Source: Capillidium heterosporum (taxonomy: Eukaryota; Entomophthoromycota; Entomophthoromycetes; Entomophthorales; Capillidiaceae). Taken from it: a DNA stretch of 64,000 bases. The DNA lies in NCBI GenBank assembly GCA_016630905.1, contig WBMQ01000001.1, positions 558,001-622,000 on the forward strand, given 5' to 3'. The notes beneath the pieces are model-generated. The model had not been told where the DNA came from. It made no database searches and saw nothing but the letters and a program-made list of their open reading frames with translations. The position numbers and the translations under genes were made by a program. This document shows, in pieces, positions 34,861 through 46,746 of this stretch; positions within the stretch are counted from its first letter, which is position 1; every line of letters begins with the position of its first letter.

Positions 34861-36084
34861 ATGAAGACTACCAAAAGTAAACCAAGAGCGACTCGCGCCT
34901 GTGGCGGCCGTAAACCACTAAGATGTAAAAGTAAGCCGAGAGTAGCTCAAGCCTGTGATGCCTGTAAAATCTTAAGAAGAAAATGTGAAAGGGATGAGGA
35001 AACACTGGAACCCTGTAAGAACTGCTTTGAGAATGATTTCGTGTGTACCTTTAATGCTGTCCCTAAGAAAAGAGGTCCAAAAGTCGGCTATAAAAAAAAA
35101 GAGCCAGATCATCAACCAACTTTTAAAGTGGAGTTTGTTCAATGGACGGTTTGTGGCGAGATGTATCCTGGGAGTATTGAATCCGAACGTAACGAAGGTA
35201 GTCCTAATCCTGAAGTGCCTAGCCTAATACTCACATCTAATCAAATAATCACTGATGCTCAAGACCTCGAAACTGATCATTCAAGCAGTAACTTGAAATC
35301 ATTTAGCGCTACTCAGGCCTTATCTTCCCAAAGCTATTATAAATCAAATGAAGTCCCTACCCAATACTCCATACCCAAGGATTCAACATGCCTCACCACT
35401 ATTTTTTTCGTTGAAAATTACAATACCAGTAAACCTAGTAAGGCTGAAAAGTACTCTGATCAGAGTGTTATTAATGTGCACGTAATGAAGCCTTGTACCG
35501 ATGGCACATCAATTGAGAGTAGTTCACCTCAAGTTTGCTCACCCCCACCGTATATCTTAAAGTCGAACTACAACCCAACTTACTTTGACAACACCAATCA
35601 ACTGAACGATGGACACGGATTAGAGATCAATGCCTTAAATTTCCACCCTAATTACAATTCCCCCTCAAATATTGAGCCAGCACTTCATGCACAAATTTCT
35701 CATGTTCTAAATGATGCCAGAGCCTGGGCTGGACGCAATCAAATCCCAGATGAATTGGTCACTTTGATCGAAGAAGTCCTTTTACAGATAGCTAAAAATG
35801 CTTCACTTTTGAATCCCCTTCTTTTGCTACTCATGAAAATTAACTCCTATTTTATTATGGAAGTATCCATTAGCTCTCCTCTACTTATACCTGTTCTTCA
35901 TACTTTAGCTTCTTTAGGCTATCAGTTAAAAGTACGCAATAACCAGGACGTCCAGCGCTTTGATCGCTTACTTTCAAAATTGAACAGACGTTGCTGTGCT
36001 GCATCATCCTCGGTAACTGTCTTCTATCACTACGAGCTCCGTGAATTTTATGAAGATATCCACACTTTATTTAATTTAATTTAA
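34861..36084 (+). CDS. Zn2Cys6 zinc-cluster transcription regulator (407 aa), left copy
   Basis: One exon. The zinc cluster is at Cys32, 35, 42, 52, 55 and 62 (CX2CX6CX9CX2CX6C), the classic fungal binuclear cluster, followed by a basic KKRGPKVGYKKK linker. Just before it, residues 6-23 (KSKPRATRACGGRKPLRC) look like a degenerate duplicate of the start of the cluster (KSKPRVAQACDACK), with only two Cys left. The middle (about 100-270) is Ser/Thr/Asn-rich and low in predicted structure. The C-terminal 130 residues are helical and Leu-rich. The usual large fungal regulatory domain is not apparent, and 407 aa is short for the family. Predicted nuclear DNA-binding regulator with unknown targets. 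The convergent twin is at 37,848. Confidence 0.93.
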   Translation: MKTTKSKPRATRACGGRKPLRCKSKPRVAQACDACKILRRKCERDEETLEPCKNCFENDFVCTFNAVPKKRGPKVGYKKKEPDHQPTFKVEFVQWTVCGEMYPGSIESERNEGSPNPEVPSLILTSNQIITDAQDLETDHSSSNLKSFSATQALSSQSYYKSNEVPTQYSIPKDSTCLTTIFFVENYNTSKPSKAEKYSDQSVINVHVMKPCTDGTSIESSSPQVCSPPPYILKSNYNPTYFDNTNQLNDGHGLEINALNFHPNYNSPSNIEPALHAQISHVLNDARAWAGRNQIPDELVTLIEEVLLQIAKNASLLNPLLLLLMKINSYFIMEVSISSPLLIPVLHTLASLGYQLKVRNNQDVQRFDRLLSKLNRRCCAASSSVTVFYHYELREFYEDIHTLFNLI

Positions 36085-36333
36085 TAGATGAGGTATGATT
36101 TACGAGAAGCCTTTCTATTAATATGAGACGTAGTCCTTTAAAAATTGAAAAGCTTTATCAATAAATACTATCACTATATACCGCTTCATTTTTCTTTATT
36201 ATAATGAATTGTTGTAAATTCTTAGATCTGTAAAATATAGTCTGTCATTAAATCGCATCTTATTAGCAGGTTTTGGCATTCTAGTCTTGTAACCTATAAA
36301 TGACCAGTGGGTTTTTGGAGATGACCATGTCCT
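36085..36333. other. 3' flank of the zinc-cluster gene, end of left arm
   Basis: Includes the probable 3' UTR. AATAAATAC (36,160 region) could serve in polyadenylation. The match to the right arm ends at 36,333. Confidence 0.5.
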
Positions 36334-36772
36334 CCAGATAGTTGATTGCTGGATATTCGTTTGTTTTTATCTTTGAATGTTCATTGATGAGCTACTTATT
36401 TGTGTCGCTATACTCAACAACACTGAAGTTAAATGCTGATAAAAGAAAATCAACAGGCTTAGCATGTATATCGTTTTATATGTAGTAGAACTTATGTTTC
36501 AACTATTAGCTAAAATAGCAGGTCCAGAACGATACTAGACCTAGAATAATGTTTTTTTGTTGTAAATATTTTACCAATATTTTTTAGATTGCCTGGGAAA
36601 GTTAATTAAAGTTTATCTTCGAATATTTAATGCATCTGAAGGTATATACAGTAAAGATGCTAATAAGGTGGTTCAACTCAGGAAATTTCTTAGGCCAGCC
36701 AATTATACTGAGTAATTTATAAATTACCGAAGTTTCCTATGTAGAACATATATTTCTGGATCCCATAAGTAT
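36334..36772. other. Unique part of palindrome spacer
   Basis: 439 bp present only once in the window. No gene was seen. Confidence 0.6.
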
Positions 36773-37595
36773 TGTAAAGAAATCTTTCAAGAGATGCTGA
36801 GCTAGGCTTGAGGTAAACTAATGTAGTAGTGCTCACATCAATAAAACTAAATAAGCTCAAAACCATTGTTTTGACAGCCAACACTTTAGTTGCAATCTGG
36901 ACTCAAAGTCGATTCATAAAGAAAAAAGAGGTCACTATCATAACAAGGCCAAAGAGTGCAGTAGTATCTATCAGGTTTTAATTCTTAACTCAATCTAATC
37001 GCTCTAATCTTAATTCTGAACGACTCTAATCTAATACCAATTCTGTTGATCCTAAGCTAGTCCTAATCTAGTGCTAATCTTAATCCTAATTCTGAGCTAA
37101 ACTAAGCTGACGATATTCTAACTCTAATCCTGGGTAATTCAACGGTTATAGGAAATTGGTACTAAAAAGTATACGGTGATTATAACACAGGGAAATCGAA
37201 ATCTTTATTATGGAATAATTGCTTATCAGAAAGCTACATAATTCAGGGGAGTTTATATAGGAGCAGGGATAGAGGTAGGCGGAAGGATGGAGATACCAAT
37301 AGCGAGTACTTAATTAAGATAGTTTGTACTCATCATGTCTTGAAAGCAGGCTAGGATAATAAATTCGTGAAGCGTTGCGACTTACAAAAATAATCAGCAT
37401 TTACTGTGGGATTGATCAGTTGGTTCAATTTGGAAATTCTACATTTGTGCTAAGAATCTGCCTTTCTAAAGTTGATTCCTATGCAGCTGAAATCTAATCT
37501 ATTGCTGGGTCGAAACGGTTATAGGACTAGAGTTCGGCCAGTTAGGAGGATTATCAAACTAGTTCTCTGGAGAAGCCTTCTGAGGTTTTATTACA
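36773..37595 (-). mobile_element. T-LTR (823 bp) at the palindrome centre
   Basis: On the minus strand it begins TGTAATAAAACCTCAG, has a TATA (CTATATAAAC, 37,251-37,260), an AATAAAG word, the leader start TGTTATAATCACCG and the CTAATCCTAA-rich leader. It ends with the hydrophobic reading frame and TTTACA. It is relatively well preserved. The flanks AGTAT and TAAAG do not match, and the right one lies at the arm border (37,599). Confidence 0.82.
36786..36971 (-). pseudogene. T-LTR-embedded hydrophobic reading frame
   Basis: Reads (I)DTTALFGLVMIVTSFFFMN, then a stop after RL, then VQIATKVLAVKTMVLSLFSFID and LVYLKPSSASLERFLY. The start codon is ATA instead of the ATG seen at 10,841 and 62,879, and one TGA interrupts it. 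It is the same protein as in the other T-LTRs. Confidence 0.6.
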
Positions 37596-37847
37596 TAAAG
37601 GACATGGTCATCTCCAAAAACCCACTGGTCATTTATAGGTTACAAGACTAGAATGCCAAAACCTGCTAATAAGATGCGATTTAATGACAGACTATATTTT
37701 ACAGATCTAAGAATTTACAACAATTCATTATAATAAAGAAAAATGAAGCGGTATATAGTGATAGTATTTATTGATAAAGCTTTTCAATTTTTAAAGGACT
37801 ACGTCTCATATTAATAGAAAGGCTTCTCGTAAATCATACCTCATCTA

Positions 37848-39071
37848 TTAAATTAAATTAAATAAAGTGTGGATATCTTCATAAAATTCACGGAGCTCGT
37901 AGTGATAGAAGACAGTTACCGAGGATGATGCAGCACAGCAACGTCTGTTCAATTTTGAAAGTAAGCGATCAAAGCGCTGGACGTCCTGGTTATTGCGTAC
38001 TTTTAACTGATAGCCTAAAGAAGCTAAAGTATGAAGAACAGGTATAAGTAGAGGAGAGCTAATGGATACTTCCATAATAAAATAGGAGTTAATTTTCATG
38101 AGTAGCAAAAGAAGGGGATTCAAAAGTGAAGCATTTTTAGCTATCTGTAAAAGGACTTCTTCGATCAAAGTGACCAATTCATCTGGGATTTGATTGCGTC
38201 CAGCCCAGGCTCTGGCATCATTTAGAACATGAGAAATTTGTGCATGAAGTGCTGGCTCAATATTTGAGGGGGAATTGTAATTAGGGTGGAAATTTAAGGC
38301 ATTGATCTCTAATCCGTGTCCATCGTTCAGTTGATTGGTGTTGTCAAAGTAAGTTGGGTTGTAGTTCGACTTTAAGATATACGGTGGGGGTGAGCAAACT
38401 TGAGGTGAACTACTCTCAATTGATGTGCCATCGGTACAAGGCTTCATTACGTGCACATTAATAACACTCTGATCAGAGTACTTTTCAGCCTTACTAGGTT
38501 TACTGGTATTGTAATTTTCAACGAAAAAAATAGTGGTGAGGCATGTTGAATCCTTGGGTATGGAGTATTGGGTAGGGACTTCATTTGATTTATAATAGCT
38601 TTGGGAAGATAAGGCCTGAGTAGCGCTAAATGATTTCAAGTTACTGCTTGAATGATCAGTTTCGAGGTCTTGAGCATCAGTGATTATTTGATTAGATGTG
38701 AGTATTAGGCTAGGCACTTCAGGATTAGGACTACCTTCGTTACGTTCGGATTCAATACTCCCAGGATACATCTCGCCACAAACCGTCCATTGAACAAACT
38801 CCACTTTAAAAGTTGGTTGATGATCTGGCTCTTTTTTTTTATAGCCGACTTTTGGACCTCTTTTCTTAGGGACAGCATTAAAGGTACACACGAAATCATT
38901 CTCAAAGCAGTTCTTACAGGGTTCCAGTGTTTCCTCATCCCTTTCACATTTTCTTCTTAAGATTTTACAGGCATCACAGGCTTGAGCTACTCTCGGCTTA
39001 CTTTTACATCTTAGTGGTTTACGGCCGCCACAGGCGCGAGTCGCTCTTGGTTTACTTTTGGTAGTCTTCAT
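37848..39071 (-). CDS. Zn2Cys6 zinc-cluster transcription regulator (407 aa), right copy
   Basis: The predicted protein is identical to that of the gene at 34,861-36,084, including the six zinc-cluster Cys (32, 35, 42, 52, 55, 62) and the degenerate N-terminal repeat. The two genes point towards each other across the spacer, with stops 1.76 kb apart. No stop, frameshift or RIP-like decay is seen, so the duplication is recent or the locus is protected by gene conversion. The promoter (39,072 onward) is also duplicated. Confidence 0.93.
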   Translation of the reverse strand: MKTTKSKPRATRACGGRKPLRCKSKPRVAQACDACKILRRKCERDEETLEPCKNCFENDFVCTFNAVPKKRGPKVGYKKKEPDHQPTFKVEFVQWTVCGEMYPGSIESERNEGSPNPEVPSLILTSNQIITDAQDLETDHSSSNLKSFSATQALSSQSYYKSNEVPTQYSIPKDSTCLTTIFFVENYNTSKPSKAEKYSDQSVINVHVMKPCTDGTSIESSSPQVCSPPPYILKSNYNPTYFDNTNQLNDGHGLEINALNFHPNYNSPSNIEPALHAQISHVLNDARAWAGRNQIPDELVTLIEEVLLQIAKNASLLNPLLLLLMKINSYFIMEVSISSPLLIPVLHTLASLGYQLKVRNNQDVQRFDRLLSKLNRRCCAASSSVTVFYHYELREFYEDIHTLFNLI

Positions 39072-39127
39072 GAAGGGTTGCTTTCACTAAAATTGCTTAA
39101 CTTTCATCTCTGAATGTGCAGGTCCAC

Positions 39128-39170
39128 TTATATACACTCAACATCCCAACTTACCGAATGTAAATTTCCG
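39128..39170 (-). promoter_or_regulatory. Zn2Cys6 gene promoter, right copy
   Basis: Mirror of 34,762-34,804, with the same CGG-N11-CGG pair and TATATAA on the minus strand. Confidence 0.45.
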
Positions 39171-39181
39171 GAGTATATATT

Positions 39182-42100
39182 ATATTGCAATATAATTGAT
39201 GCTATTAAATTGAATGTCTATCCTTATTTATGCACATATATATCTATCTATCTGGAAATTGGCGAATGATCATAGGATACGTTTATGAACATGTGGTAGC
39301 TGCTCCCTTAGAAGAAATCAAGCTTGGTGGTGAAGGCTGCTGGCGATAGTTTAGGAATTTGGATATTCTACGGCTCCATTGAGTACATCGATTAGTAGCT
39401 TTCTTGATAGAGTAGTTCTAAAATAAAAAACAAGTTTTTTGGAAATTGGAATTACTCAAGCTAGTGGCTCGCTATTTTTGGATCTTTGGAACTATAAAGC
39501 TTACATTTATACTTGGTAAGCTTATTTGGTGAAGTAAAATACCATTTCAATTATGTAGTTAATACTTTATTACTTGAATAGCCATTAGTGGATCGAAGTT
39601 TTGAGCTGTGCTTGATTTTTAATTTAGCTATTCTAAAGTATATCGAGGTTGATGATGCCATTTATGATCTATGTATCATTTCTATATATCACCATCTAAT
39701 ACTTCTGACAACTAAATAAATATATTATCTCTAAAACGAATCAATTTAATACTTTTGTTGGGCCATCGATAATATTAAAAGCAAGTAAAGAATCTCCTAT
39801 CGCAATACCAAAGCATACAGCTTATAAAAAGATGGCGACCGACTTGCTTTCATTTACTACTTGCTCTTAAAGTATCAACTAGCCTATACATTATACAGTG
39901 CTACTTTTGAACTTATTGCACTTTTATACTGTCTTTATCAAAACTAGAGTTTAAAGCGAGCATATTTCAATTTAGGATGGCCAAATATTTCGAGAAATAG
40001 CCAACTGGATGACTTGCAGCGTCATGTCGGTTTTTTAACTAACAATCCAAAGCCCATTTATTAATAGCGTAACAACGCTTTCTCAGGTTTAGATGGTCAT
40101 TTACCATTTTATTGGGCGAGTAAATCCAAAGCCCATACCGTTATAGTTTGGAAGGTAGAGCTTTAAAAGCCGGTATCTTGGTGCAGTATCCATCGATGAC
40201 AGAATAATTTAACCAAACTAGCCTGGTTTTTTTAAAATATAACTGATACACCTGCTCTGACCATCAAGATCTTTGCATATTTTTCAAAGTCCTAAGGATT
40301 GAAAGAAAAATTATAGAAAAAGCAGTGGGCAGTACATCAAGTTTAAATATGCAGAGAACCATTGTGGTCTCCATGATAAGACTTAGCAAGGTATGCTAAA
40401 AATAGCTACAATAAATGAGTTTTATTCAATTATAAGCAGTACCCAATCCAGTTTGAAATATTGTGCGGCTTTAATATAACACAGTTAGTAAAAATCCTCA
40501 TAGTATTTCAAAACAAGTGCAGACACTGAGCCTACCTTTCAACCAATATGAAATTGCAGAGTACTACCCAAGCCCAGTGGAAATATAATTTAACAGCTAT
40601 CCAAAAATTTTACCATTATATGTGCCAAGTGCCGATATTTGGATCATAAATAACTATCTACGGTACAGCGTTTACATTTAAATGGTATATGAAATTAGAC
40701 GAGAGCTAAGCTTTCCTACCTTGAGTAAGAAATGAAGTTCAGCATGAGATTAGTTAATTGGAAGTGGACTATACATAGCTATATGCGGTTCACATATACA
40801 TTAGTTACCTTTGCAGTGGAACAGTATTTACAGTGCTATATTGATGTAAAGCTATTGCACACTATATTTAAATAGCTAGATACCAATAGGGCCAACGTTA
40901 CTAGCGAATTTTTATCACCGAGGTCGCTAAAAAACACTAGTTTAGATAACTGGAACACCCATGCCTTATATGACACACACTCAAATATACTTTCGTTATA
41001 TTGATCTTTTTCACCTAGATAATAATGGACAAATTATATTTATAAATTCTTGATGGGATTTTTCTAGCAAATAAATACATTAATATTTGCTCTTTTAAAG
41101 ACTTTTTAAATCCTTATGGCTTCTAGCCTATGCAAATGCATATATACATGGGTACGAGGTAGCTAGTACCCTATATGATACCTTTAATTGACCATTTGCC
41201 CTGGAATCTGGGCGCTATATTATAAATATTTCAAACTAAGTTTAAAACATGCGCCTAACTTTTCAATTGAAGCATCCGGTGCTTAAAACTTTGAAAATAT
41301 AGTCTACAGCCCCACTACGACGCTACTTTCGGCGTTGATGGGACTTTTGATAGCAGCTTTATCTATTTTTGTTGAGGTCGGTGCGATTGCACTTGAAGTA
41401 AAGCGAGAAATTTTGAGCCACCAATAAATCAAGTGGGAACGATTATTAATTAGAGATTCTTTATGGTACTACAAGATGCATCTAAAATATACTACAAGGT
41501 TGGGTGAGAGTAATGATTTACTCCTTTGAGCAGAATGATCAATTTCTGCTTAGAAATCAACTGGTTGAAGTGACTTTATAAGGATACAGTTAGATTAAAA
41601 ATAGGCTTGCATATCCTCATTACAGGATGTCTATTCTGCGGTATAAATCCAAAACGGATTATCAGATTAGTATATACTATTTGTATTCAAACCGTAGCTC
41701 TCAAATGTGGTTAATTCCTGTAATCCTAATTTATTGCTTGTTGGAAGTATAAATCTCAGCATATTTAGTTAAGAGGACTTCCATATCCTATCATAAAACC
41801 CATTTACGAAGGTATTTTTGATTATTTTGATCCTTGAACTTTTAAGGATAGCTATTGGTAAGAAATGTCACTTTTTCCTGATAAGTACTGTGTAGATGTA
41901 GGCTACAGCAGGTGAAACCGTGACAAATACTTGTACTAGCTAATGCTTAAGACAACTAGGTAGCAAACCGAAAATAGATTCAGCTATGTTCTTTAAAATG
42001 TGACACTCATATTTTAACCAAGTTGCTTGCTTTTATTATAAAAGCTCGAAAGCTTTGATACCAGATTTCCTATAGCTCCACTTTGGAATTGATGACTAAT

Positions 42101-42908
42101 TTCTACCAATAAACTAATGAGATAAATTCAAGTTTAATCAGGCTACACATCCGTATTTTATGAAATAATCTAGCTATAGGAACATTGCATCGAATTGTAG
42201 CTTCGTTACATTAATCTTTGTTCTTTTAAACGTAACTTTCGGAAAGAGTTACGCTTTTAATTCCGATGAATAACATCTATAGGAACATATAACTGCTAAG
42301 TCCTTGTAAATTTCTATATTTAATTAGTTGCCGGGTACCTGGGATCTGTAGAGTGAGTTCTTAAAACCAAATTTTGGAAAAGTATGACTTTCAAGATTTG
42401 TCTGCTTACTATATCTACTACTACTTTGTATGCTACTTCCAGAAAACTGATTCAAATATGCCAGTCTCAAGTATATAGGAGTCACATAATTTGGGAGTTA
42501 TCTAATTTGATTCGTAATCAACAGAAGTTATTATATTCTATAATAAACTATTCTATTGGCTACCTCAATTGTTCGCTGATTGAAAATGAACAAGTAACTT
42601 AAATTTAACCCTAAAAAGCACTCTAAGGTTTCTGAAAATGACTAGTTTCGGTAGAAATCTAGACCTGGCTAATTTTAAAACTCTTTTATAGCTACTTTGA
42701 TCCAGAAAACTAAATGATTATTTATAAATTCAAATGTATAAATTTATCTAAGTTATAGAAACATAATAATACAATGTTCCTTATATACTAAAAGTAATTA
42801 TAGTATCCAATCTTCCAATTTTATTATCTATACCACTAAGCTTTATAGGCAGCTTTAATGCTTACTTTTATTAAATGTTATACTATAAAGCTTTTTAGCA
42901 TTAAAATT
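39182..42908. other. AT-rich right-arm sequence, mirror of 31,024-34,750
   Basis: No intact gene. It holds the mirror 72-codon frame (42,384-42,602), a hydrophobic frame near 41,292-41,427, and ankyrin-like remnants near 40.0-40.17 kb. Confidence 0.5.
40002..40172 (+). pseudogene. Ankyrin-repeat remnant (right copy)
   Basis: Mirror of 33,760-33,930, with the same GLDGHLPFYWASKS pattern and the same stops. Confidence 0.45.
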
Positions 42909-43158
42909 GTAACAAAACCTTAGATAGCTTCTCTAGAGAATCAGCTTGATAACCCTTCTAGCTATAAGAACCATAGTTCTAATATTGTTTCAACCTTGCA
43001 ATAGATTAGGTCTCAGTTACTTAATAATTAATTGCAAAAAGGCAGAGTTTCTACTTAAACTAAATAACAATTAATATATTAAATCATGACATATTACTAA
43101 TAGATTCTTCTGGTCCACCCTCAAAGTGTGATGGATACACACTATCTGCCTAATGAAG
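42909..43158 (+). mobile_element. T-LTR upstream fragment (right arm)
   Basis: Mirror of 30,774-31,023. Confidence 0.75.
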
Positions 43159-44052
43159 TGTTGGCTGGTTGCCCTCACTGAGTATTTGACCACTGGCTCG
43201 GACTTCTAGTCAAGTAGGTTTGGCCAAACTTGGTGAGTCCTTCAGCATAGGATGTGACATATGTATTGTGTTGTGGGCTGACTAATATAGGTGTGGCAAC
43301 TGCCCTACAATTAAATCCAATATAAAAGCTTTATTTTTGCAACACTTCTGGTTAGAAACCCTTAAAACGTTATAATCAACCTAACCTAAACTTAATCTAC
43401 AATTAGGGCAAATTTAAGAGAAAGGTCTCAAACAATTCTGATAAACTGACTCAGAAACTCTCTTTTCCTCTATTGATGAAAGTGATCCAGAAACTCTTTT
43501 TCTTTCCCTCTTGTTCTTTCACCATCCTTTTTGTTCTCCTATCTGTTTCTTCTTGTCTGGTGGTCTGTTTCCTGTTTTTGTCCTCTTCTTATTCTCTCTC
43601 TCTTTTCTCTCTCTATCTGTTTTCTTTTTCTTTTTCTTTTTCTTTTCCTCCTTTGTCCTTTTTATATAGTAGATCTGAAACAAGGCATACTTTGGAGGCT
43701 TGTCAGTAAACTCTTTTCTTAATGAACTAAAGAGTCACTATCCTAATTACTGCTGTCTGCCTCCACATTTTGGATTCACTTTCTCTGCAAGTCAACTACC
43801 AGAGAAATCCAGCATTAAGTCTGAAATCCCAAACTTACCTTCTCAATAGAAATTGGTCTTAGGTAATTTGAGCACTTCACTATTAGTTAGAATGTATACT
43901 AATGAATGGTAGGTATTTCAAAGTGCAGGGATGAATATGTAACTATATCATCCCAAAATGCTCTGTCCAGTAGTAGCCAAATTGTAGGCTTTTTATAAAA
44001 AATTAATGTTCTAATGTTCGACACCTAACTTAGCCTGAGAGCTAAGTTGACA
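43159..44052 (+). mobile_element. LTR-1 (894 bp, right arm)
   Basis: Mirror of 29,881-30,773. Complete TGTTGGCTGG...GTTGACA ends without matching flanks. Confidence 0.87.
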
Positions 44053-44081
44053 TTAATTATTTTCTTAAACTTGACTATAAC

Positions 44082-45754
44082 TATAACAACCTTAGTTATT
44101 ATAATTCTGATTATTAAGTTATAGACCTATTATTTTTTTAGATTTTCTTTTTTTACTAATTCTTACTAATTTTCAAAATCTTTTTTCTATTCTCTAATTC
44201 ATAACTAAGTTATAAATCTACCTCACATATCAATTATTTTGATTACCTTTATTATTTTTTTAAACTTGACTATAATCTAGAAACTTTAATAATTAGTAGC
44301 ATACTAGCTGATCTACATCTTCCAACAATAAAAAACATATTAGTAGTAATTAAGATAATTACTGGCTTTTTGGATAAACTTGATAAATATTCAATTAATT
44401 TATAAAGTAGTGAATTGCTATAAAGGAATCTAACCCTGCTAACTTTATTATATCCAAGGTACTAAAAGGATATTTAAACCCCTTAGTAGCTACTAAAAGC
44501 TAGTATTTTGACAACATTCCACTTTGCTATTTTCTAAATAGCTATTCCTAGCAGCCTGATTTTGTCCTTTATCCCTAAATAAACTTATTCTTTACTTATA
44601 CTTTTATTTTCAGCATAGTAATACTATATAGTCTAGTTTCTCTGTCCTTCTAGCCTTCTATTACTTTTGGATAATTCTTGCTACTTTCAGATCTTATCTT
44701 TTTTGAACAATTGTTGGCTGGTCACTTTTGCTGAGTATCTGACTACTAGCTAGAACTTCTAGTTAATTGGGTTTGGTTAAACTTAGTAAGTCCTTTAGCA
44801 TAGGACATGATATATGTATTGTGTTGTAGGCTGACTAATATAGATACAATTAATTTCTCTATAACCAATAAAAGTACTAAAAATTCTCAATCCTTCAAAA
44901 ACTACTGGCTAAAAACCTTTTGATATTTAATAAAACTAATCCAACTCAATATACAATCTTAAAACCTTAAAAACCTCAAACCACAAAATACCAAAATCCT
45001 TTATATTCTCCAAATCCTTAATTTTTAGAAAAACCTCTCCTCTTTTTCCTATATAAAAGGTACAATATATATATTATAGCTTTTGGAATAGTTATAACTT
45101 ACTGATATGTAAGTGGATATTTCTTCTACAAGAGGGTAGACATATGTTCTGGTTGTAGTAGTCTACCTTTAAAGTTCAGATCCAATGATTTGTATAGCTA
45201 ATTAGTATGGTAGAACTAGTCATCTAGTAATTAAAGTAAGTCTTTGGTGAAAAATAAAGTTTATAACCCAAAGTACATTGTCAGAACATAGTATAAAATG
45301 TAAGCTAACTATAAAAAATAATATAAATTGATGATTACTCTACAACTCAACTAAAGAGCTAAGTTGACAATAATTAATGTTACTAATATTATCTACCTTT
45401 TTGAACCAATATTAACCTATCAACTAACCTCTACTTTTGACCCTAACACTATAGCATTAGTGGTTGTATAACCACTATCTAGCTAGCCCCCTTTAGTTTA
45501 GTACTACTCTACTTTCTAGTTTCAATCTGTCTTTTTAGTTTCCTCTTGGAACTGGGACTTGACTAATATTATATAGGTACTTTTTATGTTGTACTTTCTT
45601 TACCTAGCTATCCAGCCTACTCTTTAGAAAATTCAAGCCTTTATTACTAATATAGTAGTAAGCCTTAGTTTTGTTTTCTTAACCTACTATGTCATAAGTT
45701 TCTAATATAATGCCATTATTGACTAGATCCAGCAATACTTCCTTAAACCTTACA
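44082..45754 (-). mobile_element. Inner R3 (right arm) with nested LTR-4
   Basis: Mirror of 28,180-29,851, including the GTTAT target duplication (ATAAC on the plus strand). Confidence 0.82.
44712..45369 (+). mobile_element. LTR-4 (right arm)
   Basis: Mirror of 28,565-29,222. Begins TGTTGGCTGGTCAC and ends AAGTTGACA. Confidence 0.83.
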
Positions 45755-46107
45755 ATAACCTAGAAATTCTAGCAGTTAGTAGTACATTAACTAATCCATA
45801 CCTTCTAATTATGGAAATGTACTAATAGTAGTTAATAGAATTACTAACCCTTTTAGATAAACTTGATAAACACTTAATTAATCTATAAAGTAGTAGATTG
45901 CTAAAGAGAAATCCAATCCTACTAGTATTACTATAGCTAAGATACCAAAAGGATATTTAAACTCCTTAATAACTACTAAAAGCCAGCATTTTGACAATAT
46001 TTTACCTTATTATTTTTAATAGCTATTTCTAGCAGCCTGATCTTATTCTTTATTTCTAAATAAAGTTATTATTTACCTATACTTTTATTTTTAGTATAGT
46101 AATACTA
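45755..46107 (-). mobile_element. Outer R3, partial (right arm)
   Basis: Mirror of 27,827-28,179. Confidence 0.75.
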
Positions 46108-46449
46108 TATCAACTTAGCTCTTAGACTAAGTTAGATGTTAAACATTAGAATATTCATTTTTTGTAAAAAACCTACAATTTGGCTACTATTAGACAGAGT
46201 ATTTTAGGATAATACAATTATATATTCATCCCTATGCTTTGAAATACCTACCATTCATTAGTATATATTCTAACTAATAGTAAAGTGCTTAAATTACCTA
46301 AGATCAATTTTTATTAAGAAGGTAAGTTTGGGATTTTGGACTTAATACCAGATTTTCTAATAGTTAACTTGTAGAAAAAGTAAGTCCAAAATGCAGAAGC
46401 AGATAGTAGTAATTAGGATAGTAACTTTCCAGTTTATTAAGAAAAGAGT

Positions 46450-46746
46450 TCACTGACAAGCCTCTAAATTATGCCTTGTTTCAGATCTACTATATAAGAA
46501 GGGAAAAGAAAAACAAAAAGAAAAATAGACAAAAAGAAAGAAAGTGTTGGGAAACGTCCACAAGGAACGTTCACCAGCTGGGGTTAGCCAGGGAGCAACG
46601 GTAGCCAGGACTCCATAAAGGCTAAGAACGTTGACCATAAGGCTATATAAGGAGGAGGCTTGGGCTTGTAGCCTAATCCAGAGATGGTGGGCAGATAGGA
46701 ATACTTCAAGGGTAGCCATCAGGCTAAGGAGCACAGTCGGGTTCAT
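46450..46746 (-). CDS. LTR-2-embedded hydrophobic reading frame (right arm)
   Basis: Same frame as 27,188-27,484: two hydrophobic stretches, leaving the LTR at WTFPN. One substitution relative to the left copy. Function and expression are unknown. Confidence 0.45.
   Translation of the reverse strand: MNPTVLLSLMATLEVFLSAHHLWIRLQAQASSLYSLMVNVLSLYGVLATVAPWLTPAGERSLWTFPNTFFLFVYFSFCFSFPFLYSRSETRHNLEACQ

Larger units (their letters stand above)
16580..36333 (+). repeat. Left arm of the 20-kb palindrome
   Basis: It is an inverted match of 37,599 to about 58,305; mirrored positions sum to 73,932 near the centre, drifting to 73,935 at the outer end. The inner edge is sharp: the sequence matches up to 36,333 and differs at 36,334. 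The outer edge lies inside an LTR-2, where the right copy switches to a different LTR-2 variant. Arm length is about 19.75 kb, equal to the right arm after removing its extra 955-bp LTR insertion. Confidence 0.95.

Noticed and set aside
36334-37598. Palindrome as a pure assembly fold-back artefact
   Set aside because: The arms differ by an LTR with its own target duplication, by substitutions and by indels, and the spacer is unique. It cannot be fully excluded without reads.
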